From: an uncultured Prevotellaceae bacterium
Lineage (GTDB): Bacteria; Bacteroidota; Bacteroidia; Bacteroidales; Bacteroidaceae
Reading direction: 5' to 3'
DNA length: 64,000 bases
Assembly: GCA_900316975.1 (NCBI GenBank)
Contig: ONFA01000019.1
Span: 1 to 64,000 of the forward strand
The notes below the pieces were generated by a model. The model searched no databases. It was not told the origin of the DNA and saw nothing but the letters and a program-made list of their open reading frames with translations. Shown one piece after another: positions 36,001 through 44,360 of this stretch; position 1 is the stretch's first letter, and the number at the start of each line of letters is the position of its first letter. The translations under genes were made by a program, and so were the position numbers.

Positions 36001-36221
36001 CGATTGGTCGCAGCAGTGCCATTAGGCATGTTCTGATAGTAAGTGCCAAAGTGAGGATCTTCCGACTCCACCAGCGCACCATCTCCATGCTGGATACCGC
36101 CGAAATCAGCCACAGCCTTTGCACCCTCGAAATCGAGCATGTAAACTGGACGGGGAAGTGACTGTGCCTGCACAGCAAGTCCTATTGCAGCCCCACCCAT
36201 AAAAAGTAAAAATTTCTTCAT
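33072..36221 (-). CDS. Large secreted protein: LamG-like domain, helical repeats, jelly-roll modules, short sorting-type tail
   Basis: The 1049-aa protein has a signal peptide (residues 1-19, cut after VQAQ). Next comes a concanavalin/LamG-like domain to about residue 275 (LSIGFWVNA, NFKLYIDGELKI and DRFCIGGNSF). Helical FIVAR-like spacers and two beta-sandwich modules, each with a TGLPKGFYEVSAD / TGMPKGNYRLVASGFYRD motif (near 505 and 855), follow. The tail GKYIKDGQIVIIKNGVKYNVAG resembles a shortened sorting domain. It is probably a surface or periplasmic glycan-binding protein; no catalytic residues are recognised. It has its own promoter (36312-36343). Confidence 0.7.
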   Translation of the reverse strand: MKKFLLFMGGAAIGLAVQAQSLPRPVYMLDFEGAKAVADFGGIQHGDGALVESEDPHFGTYYQNMPNGTAATNRVNFLEVPTDAWVSIYAKDTKTLSIGFWVNATVANEKAIGNYWGPLFNGYNEGGCAGATWPCSYEVRYGGQVHGNNNGAWYDNNHDDVKEDVMKWSVQSAEKPDFADNWHYFTTVYSNVDQQQMNFKLYIDGELKIDVDEAVSGETNMWAQTNKLDRFCIGGNSFNWVDPDNAYAYDDVAFYAEALTKDDIDLIINMKLDQLTENDKLAIARDQLYSAKVDLSDYCDELGTDFSALSDEVGDWLMEDIGEPNNYESVEAIKAAMTKIQEKQQEVAAVVSAYQEAVRRLDFYTTYCDNTDFDGAEAFRSALETAKTAIANPTDADAFVEVMQDVETAKVDYVLSQNDEVKDMTRLINDPWFIDEPYEPVADETEGWKFVEDAAAHLSKEGWTMTASDNLKGATDLTLYYTNGRSTANLFHSSTAANGVLDLQQTLTGLPKGFYEVSADMSSTSEPTSNHVYAVSGGVTKVSDVPTSLPWSGVAEWTTLTTQKVYVGEDGTMTVGATSTTDGTQYKGWFCVTNFQLKYYGETYDMSADLAAQKTATEEAIAKLIFEGDKSAAQAQYDGILNSAGTDYDKLSQLEVLAQNAADTYAKETAFTRAQQLNDLAVATASDVNLSSVYNIGFSEISQALQAEGTTVNDLAALEELYVAYVGYASTIKAAEAWPQEMVTDKIAEYVNAVSDATKEEIVSKQAELIAEMKANIPFIEASEESPQEISALIGNASFDNDLETAWQRTLDGGTTAVSQAEMEFYDNNTFDLSQVLTGMPKGNYRLVASGFYRDGNDYATIVSNFWTKDAEDPEKTVYDTHANAKLYVKSATLNESKPLVSIASDSLAYKSEEDDTYKDFYGTTLHVVGDFITLDTDADPVINYPYWMSNAYKMITLEGLYDENVVDFSITEDAEDITIGVAKTAHIAGDWTIVDNFRLYYLGGAVIPVGIEDVKGTASVADGKYIKDGQIVIIKNGVKYNVAGQTIK

Positions 36222-36311
36222 ACGAGTTAGTTGAATCAGTTAATTAAAAGTTAGTTATCTCAATATTGCTGTCAAAACGGGACGGGATTCGTTTCCCGAT
36301 GTAAAGCGCGA

Positions 36312-36343
36312 CAAAGTTACAAATACTTTCTTTATCAGCCAAA
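36312..36343 (-). promoter_or_regulatory. Promoter of the 33072-36221 gene
   Basis: On the - strand TTTG (36343-36340) is followed after 20 bp by TAACTTTG (36319-36312), close to consensus. The leader is about 85 nt. Confidence 0.75.
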
Positions 36344-36434
36344 TTAAAAAAACGATTTTTTCTCCCTCCTGCACGTCATTTCATTCCTTTTTTGTCTTTT
36401 TTTACCCTCCCACGCATTTTTTTCAAAAAAAAGT

Positions 36435-36466
36435 TTTGCACTTATGGCAAATGTTTCTTATCTTTG
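36435..36466 (+). promoter_or_regulatory. Promoter of the 36628-40803 gene
   Basis: TTTG at 36435-36438 and TATCTTTG at 36459-36466, spaced by 20 bp. Confidence 0.75.
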
Positions 36467-36627
36467 CCACCTGAAACTATAATTCCCCTCTTGCGTGGGG
36501 GGAGAGTTCCGAGACTAACTAAAAACGACTTCAACCTATTTATCTGCACATTATTAATATATAAAGGTAGAGATCAGGGAAGAGTCAAATGTTTAACTAA
36601 TCTTTATTTATTAATTACTAACTCATT

Positions 36628-39600
36628 ATGAAGAAATCAGTACTTCTTTTCGTAAGCTTATTGCTTGCAACGGTGAGTGCGATTGCACAACCCGCAAAGC
36701 CGGAGGTGTCTTATGCTGACTGGGCATCTGTGGAAGAAAAAGCTGAAATCTACTTCTACAACGTGGAAGCAGGCATGTTTCTTACCGCAGGTAGTTCATG
36801 GGGCACCCGTGCCACTCTTATCGGCATCAAGGACAAGAACACTTACAATGACTTGCTTGCCGATGCAAGTGGATTCAAGGGAAACAAGTGGCTTATTGCC
36901 GCTGCCGAGGAATCACGAGGTGGCAAAAATTGCTACATGTTTGAAAACAAGAGCGGAAGCAACTATCTTTCAGCAGATAACAAAGATGGTATCTGGGTAG
37001 ATGGTGGTACAGACCGTCCTGTTGTCGGTTGGTACATTGCCAAGGACAATGGTGACAAAACTTTCCAGTTGGGCTACATGCTGAAGACTGAAAAGAAAGA
37101 TGCCGAAGGCAACACTGTGAAAGATGGTGACAACATCGTGTATGAATACTCTTCTATGGGTATCTTTGGTGTTCAGAAGTTCGAAGAGGGCGACCTCAAC
37201 ACTTACATCGACGAAAGCGAAGCCTACAGCACTTGGGCTATCGTGGATGGAACGGAGTACGAACGCGTTCAGCCTCTTTTCCAAGCATACTATGCTGGAA
37301 TCAGTTTGCAGAATTTTATCAACGAAGCAAAAAAGCAAGGCATCAACGCCGACTTCTCACCGTATGAGGCACTTCTGGCAAAGGACGGAGTGACTTATAA
37401 GGAACTTCAAGACGCTATTAACAAGATTAGTCCTGCAGTTGAACTGGGCAAGGCTATCACAAAGGCTAAGGAATTTGATGGAAGCCGTAGTTGGGAAAAG
37501 TTTGAGAAAATCTACGCAAACACCGAGTCAACGGTTACAGAACTCAACGATGCAACAGCACTTGTCAACTCTCTCGTGGCGCTGAAAACTGCCATCAATG
37601 CAGGTATTGACCTTGATCAGGCACACGACTATTCTGCTTCTACAGCCATTTACAATAGCGATGACTCCAAGAAGGCAGATGTTGACACAGAAACTACACG
37701 TGTCAACGCATTCGTGTCATTGAAGAAGAAACTCGATGAGGCAACAGCAGGTTATCCCACTGTTGACTTTAGCGAGGCAAAGACTGCTTATGACAACACA
37801 CAGTCTGACGCCAAGACTCTTGCTGAAGCAGAGGCCAAGATTGGCGAACTTCAGGATGCATACGACGTAGCACATGCTACAGTGGACAAGCCCGGTGATA
37901 TCACCAGCCAACTCACAAATGTAGATGGAACATCCGCTACAGATTGGACTCGCACATGGTTGGGCGACGGTAGAGTCGGTGACTTCCACCTTAACACTTG
38001 GTCTGTAGAAGGCAACAACAATGCCGACGGTACCAACATGGTGGTGAACTTCCTTGAAGACTGGGTCGGAAGAGGTAGCACACTCTCTGACCAAAAATTC
38101 CAGCGCAATCCTGTCAAGGTTGCACCCGGTGCATACAAAATCACCGCTAACATCCGCGTTTATAACGAGAGTGGCGCTGACTATATGAAGGGTGCTTATC
38201 TCTTCGGTAACGTCAGCCGCAACAGTCTGTTCGCCAACGAAGACGAAGCACAGACCAATGCTGTTGAAGGTGCAAAATACAACACCTACAACAATATGCT
38301 CAATTACTGGAAGGATGGTTTCGAGACATACGCCATCGTGCCTAAAGACGGTACACTGACATTCGGTATAATGATTGAGAACGCCAACTACAACTGGGTG
38401 GCAGCCAAGAACTTCCGTGTTTACTACATGGGCGACTCTTACGAGTCACTCGACTATGTGCGCAACAACTCAGACATGTTTGCACAACCATTCCCAGAAG
38501 AGACATTTGCTATGCAGCAGTTGCTGGATGACTACAACAATGCCATTCCTAACTACGGCAAAGCACAGAATGCCGAAGAACTCCTTGACGCTGTACAGAA
38601 ACTCGTTTCTCTGAGTGACAGCGTGCAGAATAATGCTAATGCTTACAAGGCATACAAGGACAGAGTGGACGGACTGAAGGCAGGTATCGACAACGGTGAA
38701 ATAGACCTTGATGGTCCTGATGCAGACATTCTGTTTGACTACCTTGATGATCTTGGCGAAGAATTCGGCCCAAATAGCGAGACTGCTGTTGAGTATGGTT
38801 TCAAGAACGGCTATTCTGCCTACATCATCGCCAACCGCTTGTTGAAGACAGAGGAAATCACCGAAGAACTCGAGTTCCTCAATAAACTTTACGATGCAGC
38901 CGTTCGTACTTCCCTCAAGGATGGTACAGACTTGACCAACCTCATTGTCAACCCAGGTTTCGAAGAGGACCTTGTTGATGGTAAGGGTAAGGGTTGGAAT
39001 CTCGATACATCTAAGGGCGGTACAGGTTCTCTCACCAACTGGCGTGGCGGTGACAGCAAGAACTACTGTGCTGAGGCTTACGAGCAGAACTTCGACGTTT
39101 ATCAGGAAATCGAAGGCCTGAAAGATGGTATCTACGAGGTATCTGTACAGGCATTCTACCGTGGTGGATGGCCTGAGGCTGCATGGGACAACTACAAGAA
39201 AGACCCAGAGATGAAGGGCGACGCTAAGGTTTACTCAGAAGTTTATCTGAACGAGTTCTACACTCCTATCCGTAACGTGATGGAGATCACACTTGACGAC
39301 GTGAGCCAATTCACTTCGAAAGATAACTACTCTTCATTTGCTGTAACGGGCGAAGGCGGTGAAACAACCAATGTGTTCGTTCCTAATGGCATGGCTTCCG
39401 CTTCGACCTCTTTCAGTCTTGAAGACCCAGAGAAGAACTACACCATGTCTGCTTACGGTCTGGTAACCGACGGTAAGATTCGTCTTGGTATCCGTCGTCT
39501 GACCACTCCTCCAAGCAACGCTGGAACTTGGACGCTTTGGGACAACTTCAAGTTGACTTATCGTGCTAAGAATCCAGAACTCGCTGCTCAGGTGCTTGAC

Positions 39601-40803
39601 GCCAAAGCAAAAGAACTGAACGAGCTCCTTACAACAAGCGAGGAGAACATGACAGACCCTGTTATCCAGAATAGTGTATATGCTTACACTGAGTCTCAGA
39701 AGAGCAATCTCAGTGATGCTGCCAAGTACGAGGTGCTGATTGAGACTAACGATGCACTCGTGGCCGCCAAGGAGAACATCCAGCAGGTTGGTGCATACAA
39801 GACTGCTTACGAAGCTTATCAGGCTGCTTGTGACGAATTGGAGAAGTTAGATGAAAGCCAAGAGGCTGACATCTGGGATCAGATTGACGAGATGGATGAC
39901 GAACTCGATGGCGATGATGGCGCTGCCTTCAGATCTCTCTCTACTGAGGATTTGGTAACGCTGATTGCAAAGGTGGAAGATTTCACCAAGGAAGTTCAGG
40001 CTGCCATTGACGACATCAAGTTGGCTGAGAAGATTGCCGAAATGGCAGACGCCACCGACGACAAGCCATACGATGCTACTTCTTGGATTATCAACCCAGA
40101 CATGGAAGACTCAAGCCAAGACTCCAATGCTGACGCAAGCAAGAAGATGGCAGGTTGGGACTTCTGGAAGGCTAAGGGTAATGGTCCTGTGAAGGGTAGC
40201 GATGGTATCAATGGTCGCTCACTCGAGGCATGGTCTGGTACAATTGGTGCAGAACTCGAATTCACTGCTTATCAGACATTGACTGGTCTTCCAGCAGGTA
40301 AGTACGAACTTTCCGCAAAGGCTGCTAACGCTTCAAACGGTGTAGCCGAGGATGAAAAACTTTGGGCAGATCCAGAAAAGGCTGCTACAGGTCGTGCATA
40401 CCTCTGTGCAATCCTCTCTGACGGTGAAAACGAGAAGGCTGTTTCTACTCCTGTAGAGCCTAACGTAGGTAGCGCAACTGCTGCTAACACCTACACTGTA
40501 ACCTTCACCGTAGAAGAAGGCAACGACGTGAAGATTGGCTTCCAGTCTATCGGTACAATGCCATTCCGCTGGTTCATGTGTGATGACTTCACACTCACCT
40601 ACTACGGTACTGAAAGCGCGAAGGTTGACTCTACTGACGAGGGTGATGTCGTTGCTATCGCAGGTGTTGAAGAAGCTGCTCCAGCAACCAAGGCTATCGC
40701 AGGCATCTACAATGCTTCTGGTGCTAAGATTGCAACGCTCCAGCAGGGTATCAACATCGTGAAGTACACCGATGGTTCTGTGAAGAAGATTTTCGTGAAG
40801 TAA
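36628..40803 (+). CDS. Very large secreted multidomain protein with short sorting-type tail
   Basis: The 1391-aa protein has a signal peptide (about residues 1-20, ending SAIAQ). A first globular region (WASVEEKAEIYFYNVEAGMF, to about 220) is followed by helical coiled segments and three beta-sandwich modules. The modules are marked by VAPGAYKITANIRVY, IEGLKDGIYEVSVQAFYRGG and TGLPAGKYELSAKAAN. The tail (GIYNASGAKIATLQQGINIVKY) is like a shortened type A sorting domain, so export through type IX secretion is possible. It has a perfect terminator 35 bp downstream. I see no enzyme motif; glycan or host binding is a guess. Confidence 0.7.
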   Translation: MKKSVLLFVSLLLATVSAIAQPAKPEVSYADWASVEEKAEIYFYNVEAGMFLTAGSSWGTRATLIGIKDKNTYNDLLADASGFKGNKWLIAAAEESRGGKNCYMFENKSGSNYLSADNKDGIWVDGGTDRPVVGWYIAKDNGDKTFQLGYMLKTEKKDAEGNTVKDGDNIVYEYSSMGIFGVQKFEEGDLNTYIDESEAYSTWAIVDGTEYERVQPLFQAYYAGISLQNFINEAKKQGINADFSPYEALLAKDGVTYKELQDAINKISPAVELGKAITKAKEFDGSRSWEKFEKIYANTESTVTELNDATALVNSLVALKTAINAGIDLDQAHDYSASTAIYNSDDSKKADVDTETTRVNAFVSLKKKLDEATAGYPTVDFSEAKTAYDNTQSDAKTLAEAEAKIGELQDAYDVAHATVDKPGDITSQLTNVDGTSATDWTRTWLGDGRVGDFHLNTWSVEGNNNADGTNMVVNFLEDWVGRGSTLSDQKFQRNPVKVAPGAYKITANIRVYNESGADYMKGAYLFGNVSRNSLFANEDEAQTNAVEGAKYNTYNNMLNYWKDGFETYAIVPKDGTLTFGIMIENANYNWVAAKNFRVYYMGDSYESLDYVRNNSDMFAQPFPEETFAMQQLLDDYNNAIPNYGKAQNAEELLDAVQKLVSLSDSVQNNANAYKAYKDRVDGLKAGIDNGEIDLDGPDADILFDYLDDLGEEFGPNSETAVEYGFKNGYSAYIIANRLLKTEEITEELEFLNKLYDAAVRTSLKDGTDLTNLIVNPGFEEDLVDGKGKGWNLDTSKGGTGSLTNWRGGDSKNYCAEAYEQNFDVYQEIEGLKDGIYEVSVQAFYRGGWPEAAWDNYKKDPEMKGDAKVYSEVYLNEFYTPIRNVMEITLDDVSQFTSKDNYSSFAVTGEGGETTNVFVPNGMASASTSFSLEDPEKNYTMSAYGLVTDGKIRLGIRRLTTPPSNAGTWTLWDNFKLTYRAKNPELAAQVLDAKAKELNELLTTSEENMTDPVIQNSVYAYTESQKSNLSDAAKYEVLIETNDALVAAKENIQQVGAYKTAYEAYQAACDELEKLDESQEADIWDQIDEMDDELDGDDGAAFRSLSTEDLVTLIAKVEDFTKEVQAAIDDIKLAEKIAEMADATDDKPYDATSWIINPDMEDSSQDSNADASKKMAGWDFWKAKGNGPVKGSDGINGRSLEAWSGTIGAELEFTAYQTLTGLPAGKYELSAKAANASNGVAEDEKLWADPEKAATGRAYLCAILSDGENEKAVSTPVEPNVGSATAANTYTVTFTVEEGNDVKIGFQSIGTMPFRWFMCDDFTLTYYGTESAKVDSTDEGDVVAIAGVEEAAPATKAIAGIYNASGAKIATLQQGINIVKYTDGSVKKIFVK

Positions 40804-40837
40804 GCAAATAGCATAAACTAATCATTTATTTATATCA

Positions 40838-40876
40838 AGAAGGGATGTGCCCAAGTTGGCACATCCCTTCTTTCTT
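40838..40876 (+). terminator. Strong intrinsic terminator
   Basis: AGAAGGGATGTGCC (40838-40851) pairs perfectly over 14 bp with 40858-40871, followed by a T-rich tail. Confidence 0.9.
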
Positions 40877-40885
40877 CATATAACT

Positions 40886-41074
40886 CAAGTTTCGCAAGTG
40901 CTCAACTTCTTTGGAGTTAAAGGAGTGAAAGCCAGATGTGATGGTTTAGAGTTTAGGGCTGAGGGTATAGAGATGAGGGTCGCCCAGCGCATGGGCTGGC
41001 AGAGTATCGGCTTTTAACTCCTGAGCGGAGCGATCACTCCTTTAACTCCAATAAACTAAAACTTGCGAAAGTTG
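40886..41074. repeat. MITE-like inverted-repeat element upstream of prmC
   Basis: A left arm (40886-40928) and right arm (41034-41074) are imperfect reverse complements over about 42 bp, including the exact block TTGGAGTTAAAGGAGTGA. About 105 bp lie between. A third partial copy (AAAGGAGTGGAG ... GTTTGCGAAACTT) lies at about 41101-41134. No reading frame is contained. With the terminator and the prmC promoter it fills the 379-bp gap 40804-41182. Confidence 0.7.
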
Positions 41075-41146
41075 AATTATATAACACATAGAAGCCAATA
41101 AAGGAGTGGAGGTTGGGTGGAGTTTGCGAAACTTTAATCAACTTAT

Positions 41147-41178
41147 TTTGGTATTTCGCTCGGTTTGTACTACCTTTG
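41147..41178 (+). promoter_or_regulatory. Promoter of prmC, likely giving a leaderless mRNA
   Basis: TTTG (41147-41150) and TACCTTTG (41171-41178) are spaced 20 bp. The ATG of prmC starts only 4 nt after the -7 box. Confidence 0.8.
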
Positions 41179-41182
41179 CAAC

Positions 41183-42052
41183 ATGAAGAATGTGTATAGA
41201 GACATCAAGCGTGTGCTTATGGAAAACCACATGGCTGAAGGAGAGGCAAAGGCTGTCGCCCTCTTGATGATGGAGAAGGTGTGTGGAATGACGACGACAG
41301 AGGTGCTCATAAATGAGCCGAAGGGGGAAATGCACCGTGAGGAACTATTGGCAATGGTCCAAAGGATAGCAGAAGGAGAACCTGTACAATATGTGCTGGG
41401 AGAAGCGGACTTCTGTGGTATGTCTATCAAGGTAAGACCTGGAGTCCTTATCCCTCGGAAGGAAACGGAAGAACTGGTCAACTGGATTGTCGAAAGCCTT
41501 CACTCTAACTGCCAACCGTCAACTTTCAACTGTCAACTTTTAGACATCGGGACGGGGAGCGGATGTATTGCTGTGGCTTTAGCAAAGAAGATGGAAGGTG
41601 CAGAGGTGGAGGCTTGGGATGTGAGTGAGGTGGCTTTGCAGGTGGCGAAGGAGAATGCGGAAAGGAATGATGTGGAGGTGAAGGTGAGGAAGGTGGATGT
41701 GCTATCCACTGTCAACTGTCCACTGTCAGCTGTCAACTCTTATGATGTGGTGGTAAGTAATCCCCCGTATATTTGTGAGGAGGAAAAGAAAGAGATGGAG
41801 AGGAATGTGGCGGAACATGAGCCTGAACTGGCTTTGTTTGTTCCCAATGAGAGTCCGTTGCTTTTTTACAGGAAGATTGCCTTGTTGGGGTGTTCGATAT
41901 TAGCGGAGGGGGGGCGTCTTTTCTTCGAGATCAACCGTCGGTTTGGCGCTGAGGTGGTGAGGCTGTTGGAGGGAATGGGCTACCGAGATGTGGAACTGCG
42001 GAAAGACCAGTTCGGTAATGACCGCATGGTGAAAGCAATAAAACCGCTATAA
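41183..42052 (+). CDS. prmC: Peptide chain release factor N5-glutamine methyltransferase
   Basis: The 289-aa protein has the PrmC N-terminal helical domain, PVQYVLGEADFCGM and LIPRKETEELV, the SAM-binding DIGTGSGCIAVALA (121-134) and the catalytic VSNPPYI (191-197). It methylates the GGQ glutamine of release factors. Two segments, 107-119 (HSNCQPSTFNCQL) and 174-186 (LSTVNCPLSAVNS), are translated runs of a CAACTGTCAAC-type repeat and are absent from typical PrmC. They sit just before the SAM motif and just before NPPY, in surface loops. The start at 41183 follows the promoter; the frame extends upstream without support. Confidence 0.92.
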   Translation: MKNVYRDIKRVLMENHMAEGEAKAVALLMMEKVCGMTTTEVLINEPKGEMHREELLAMVQRIAEGEPVQYVLGEADFCGMSIKVRPGVLIPRKETEELVNWIVESLHSNCQPSTFNCQLLDIGTGSGCIAVALAKKMEGAEVEAWDVSEVALQVAKENAERNDVEVKVRKVDVLSTVNCPLSAVNSYDVVVSNPPYICEEEKKEMERNVAEHEPELALFVPNESPLLFYRKIALLGCSILAEGGRLFFEINRRFGAEVVRLLEGMGYRDVELRKDQFGNDRMVKAIKPL

Positions 42053-42068
42053 AATCGTTATAAAAGGT

Positions 42069-44105
42069 ATGAGAAGACTATTTTTCACCCTATTGATATG
42101 CCTGTTGAGCATCATCCATTCGTATGCCAACGAGTGGAAAATTTATGCTTCATACCACAATGCCACCAAAGCTGTGAAGTGCGACTCCCGCGTCTTCGTG
42201 CTTGCCAATGGTGATTTGTTCAGTTTCGACCCCGAAGACAACAGCGTGGAACTCTATGACAAGACAAATGCCCTGAGTGACTTCGGTATCAAGGACATTG
42301 CCTATTCGGCTGCCACGAAGCAATTGGTTGCCCTGTATGAAAACGGGAACATTGACCTTGTGGGGATGGACAAGACCCGTTGGAATATGCCTGACTTGAA
42401 GACTAAGGCGATGGATGACAAGACCATCAACGAACTGAAGGTGGTGGGCAAAGAGGCCCTCATCAGCCTCAACTCGGGTTTGGCACTGCTGAACCTGACA
42501 GATGGCTACTTCGTGAACTTCTACACCTTGGGCAGTCAAGTGACCAACGCCACCCTTGTGGGCAATAAGATTTACGCCAAAACCAAGGATGGTGTGATGG
42601 AAGGTGACAGGAACTTGAACTTGCTGGACATGAACAACTGGAAGAAAGTGAGCAGCAGCACCATCACTTTCGGGCAGACAGAAGAAGAGGCGAAAGAATC
42701 GGCAGCATGGCTGGAGAAGGTGAAGAACATCGCCATTGACTCTCCTATCAGGAATTTGTCTTACAAACTGAACATGGTGGGTGACCGTCTGTTGGTGGCA
42801 GGAGGAAACTTCTACTACCCTGAAGTGAATTATATGGGCACCGCCATGAAATACGAGAAGGGCAAATGGAGCGCTTTCGACGAAGAGGCTGCCATTGCCT
42901 TGGTGGGTGAAGCAGCATATCGCAATGTGACAGATGTGGTGCAAGATCCCAACGACCCAGAGCACCATTGGTTAGGAACCAAGCGTTCAGGCATCTACGA
43001 GTTCAAGAACTACAAATTGGCGAATCATTACAGCATAGACAACTCACCTTTGACCAGTATCCTGCCCAACGATGCACATGCTGAGAATTTTGTGCGCGTC
43101 ACGGCACTCAACTATGACAAAGAGGGCAACCTGTGGATGTGCAACAATGAGTGCGACACCATCGTGCGCATCCTGAAGAAGAATGGGGGATGGGTCTCTT
43201 ACTATTATCCTGAGGCTGCGGCAAAGCCCACTTGGGATCACACCTACTTTGACCAGCGCGGATGGGCATGGATCAACTCACGACGCACGTCGAACAACGG
43301 AGAGTCTGGACTACTCGTCATCAACACCAACGGCACCATCGACAAGCAGTCTGACGACCAATACCGATACATCTCCACCTTCCAGAATCAGAATGGAGAG
43401 AGTTACACACCCGACCTCTATTACTATGCGACCGAAGACCTGAACGGGGCGATGTGGATGGGCTGCACCCAAGGGCTCTTCATGACCAAGACTCCAGAGG
43501 AGGTGTTCAAGAGCAACTTTACCTTCACGCAACCCATCGTGCCTCGAAACGATGGTTCGGGGCTGGGCGACTACCTGCTCAGTGGCATTCCTGTGAAGTG
43601 CATCGCTATTGACGGAGGTAACCGCAAGTGGATTGGCACACTCAAAAACGGGGTCTATCTGCTGAGTGCCGACGGCATGGAAACCATCGAACACTTCACG
43701 GCTGAAAACAGTCCGCTCATCAGCAACGAAATCAACGACATCGCCATCAGCGGTGAGTCAGGAGAAGTCTTCATCGCCACCAGCAAGGGGCTTTGCTCTT
43801 ATCACGGTGATGCCACCGATCCTGCCACCTCCATGAACTCCAGCAATCTGAAGGTATTTCCCAATCCTGTCCGCCCCGACTATCTGGGGAAAGTGCATAT
43901 CACAGGACTGATGTACAATTCTGACGTGAAGATTGTGAACGCTGCAGGAAAACTGGTGGCAGAAGGTACCAGTGTAGGGGGTGAATTCTCATGGGACTGC
44001 TGCATGCAGAGCGGAAGACGTGTCGGCTCTGGCATCTACTATGCCCTTTGCACAGACAAAGAGGGCAAGAAGGGAGCAGTCGCCAAAATCCTCATCATTC
44101 ATTAG
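42069..44105 (+). CDS. porZ: Type IX secretion beta-propeller protein PorZ
   Basis: The 678-aa protein has a signal peptide (residues 1-20) and the PorZ N-terminal domain (NEWKIYASYHNATKAV then VFVLANGDLFSFDPED). Two seven-bladed propellers follow, with repeated blades such as GNLWMCNNECDTIVRI. A C-terminal sorting-type domain begins at NLKVFPNPVRPDYLGKVHI. In Porphyromonas gingivalis PorZ is part of the attachment complex with PorU, PorV and PorQ that anchors cargo to A-LPS at the cell surface. The gene follows prmC by 16 bp, an arrangement that puts both under the prmC promoter. Confidence 0.85.
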   Translation: MRRLFFTLLICLLSIIHSYANEWKIYASYHNATKAVKCDSRVFVLANGDLFSFDPEDNSVELYDKTNALSDFGIKDIAYSAATKQLVALYENGNIDLVGMDKTRWNMPDLKTKAMDDKTINELKVVGKEALISLNSGLALLNLTDGYFVNFYTLGSQVTNATLVGNKIYAKTKDGVMEGDRNLNLLDMNNWKKVSSSTITFGQTEEEAKESAAWLEKVKNIAIDSPIRNLSYKLNMVGDRLLVAGGNFYYPEVNYMGTAMKYEKGKWSAFDEEAAIALVGEAAYRNVTDVVQDPNDPEHHWLGTKRSGIYEFKNYKLANHYSIDNSPLTSILPNDAHAENFVRVTALNYDKEGNLWMCNNECDTIVRILKKNGGWVSYYYPEAAAKPTWDHTYFDQRGWAWINSRRTSNNGESGLLVINTNGTIDKQSDDQYRYISTFQNQNGESYTPDLYYYATEDLNGAMWMGCTQGLFMTKTPEEVFKSNFTFTQPIVPRNDGSGLGDYLLSGIPVKCIAIDGGNRKWIGTLKNGVYLLSADGMETIEHFTAENSPLISNEINDIAISGESGEVFIATSKGLCSYHGDATDPATSMNSSNLKVFPNPVRPDYLGKVHITGLMYNSDVKIVNAAGKLVAEGTSVGGEFSWDCCMQSGRRVGSGIYYALCTDKEGKKGAVAKILIIH

Positions 44106-44106
44106 A

Positions 44107-44195
44107 AACCCTGACCCTAACCCTGACTTTGACTTTAACCCTGACTTTGACATTAACATTAACATAAACCCTAACATTAACCCTGACCCTTGACT
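44107..44195. repeat. Degenerate hexamer repeat (CCTGAC/CCTAAC/TTTGAC/ATTAAC)
   Basis: About fourteen successive hexamers of the form NNTRAC or TTTGAC follow the porZ stop directly. The remaining 165 bp to the next gene show no clear promoter or terminator. Confidence 0.8.
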
Positions 44196-44360
44196 TTCTC
44201 CGACTCACATCCCACATGGTTCTCCCCATTACGGGGGTAGCGAGCGATGAAACAGGGCAACTAGATGTTGCGCTGTCGGGAGCGACCGAAAAAAGTGCCC
44301 TTTTTGAGGAGGGACAGTCCGTAGGACAGAGAGGGTCTTCAATTCTAAAACCTCACCCCT

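Larger units (their letters stand above)
36222..36627. other. Divergent promoter region between two large secreted-protein genes
   Basis: The 406-bp gap has one consensus promoter on each strand (- at 36312-36343, + at 36435-36466), a T-rich stretch between them and a + leader of about 155 nt. No gene is seen. Confidence 0.7.

Noticed and set aside
36628..40803. Reading the large secreted proteins as glycoside hydrolases.
   Set aside because: The beta-sandwich modules look like carbohydrate-binding folds, but no catalytic domain or acidic active-site motif could be identified.
44107..44195. Interpreting the hexamer run as a telomere or replicon end.
   Set aside because: It is short, degenerate and followed by normal genes on both sides.
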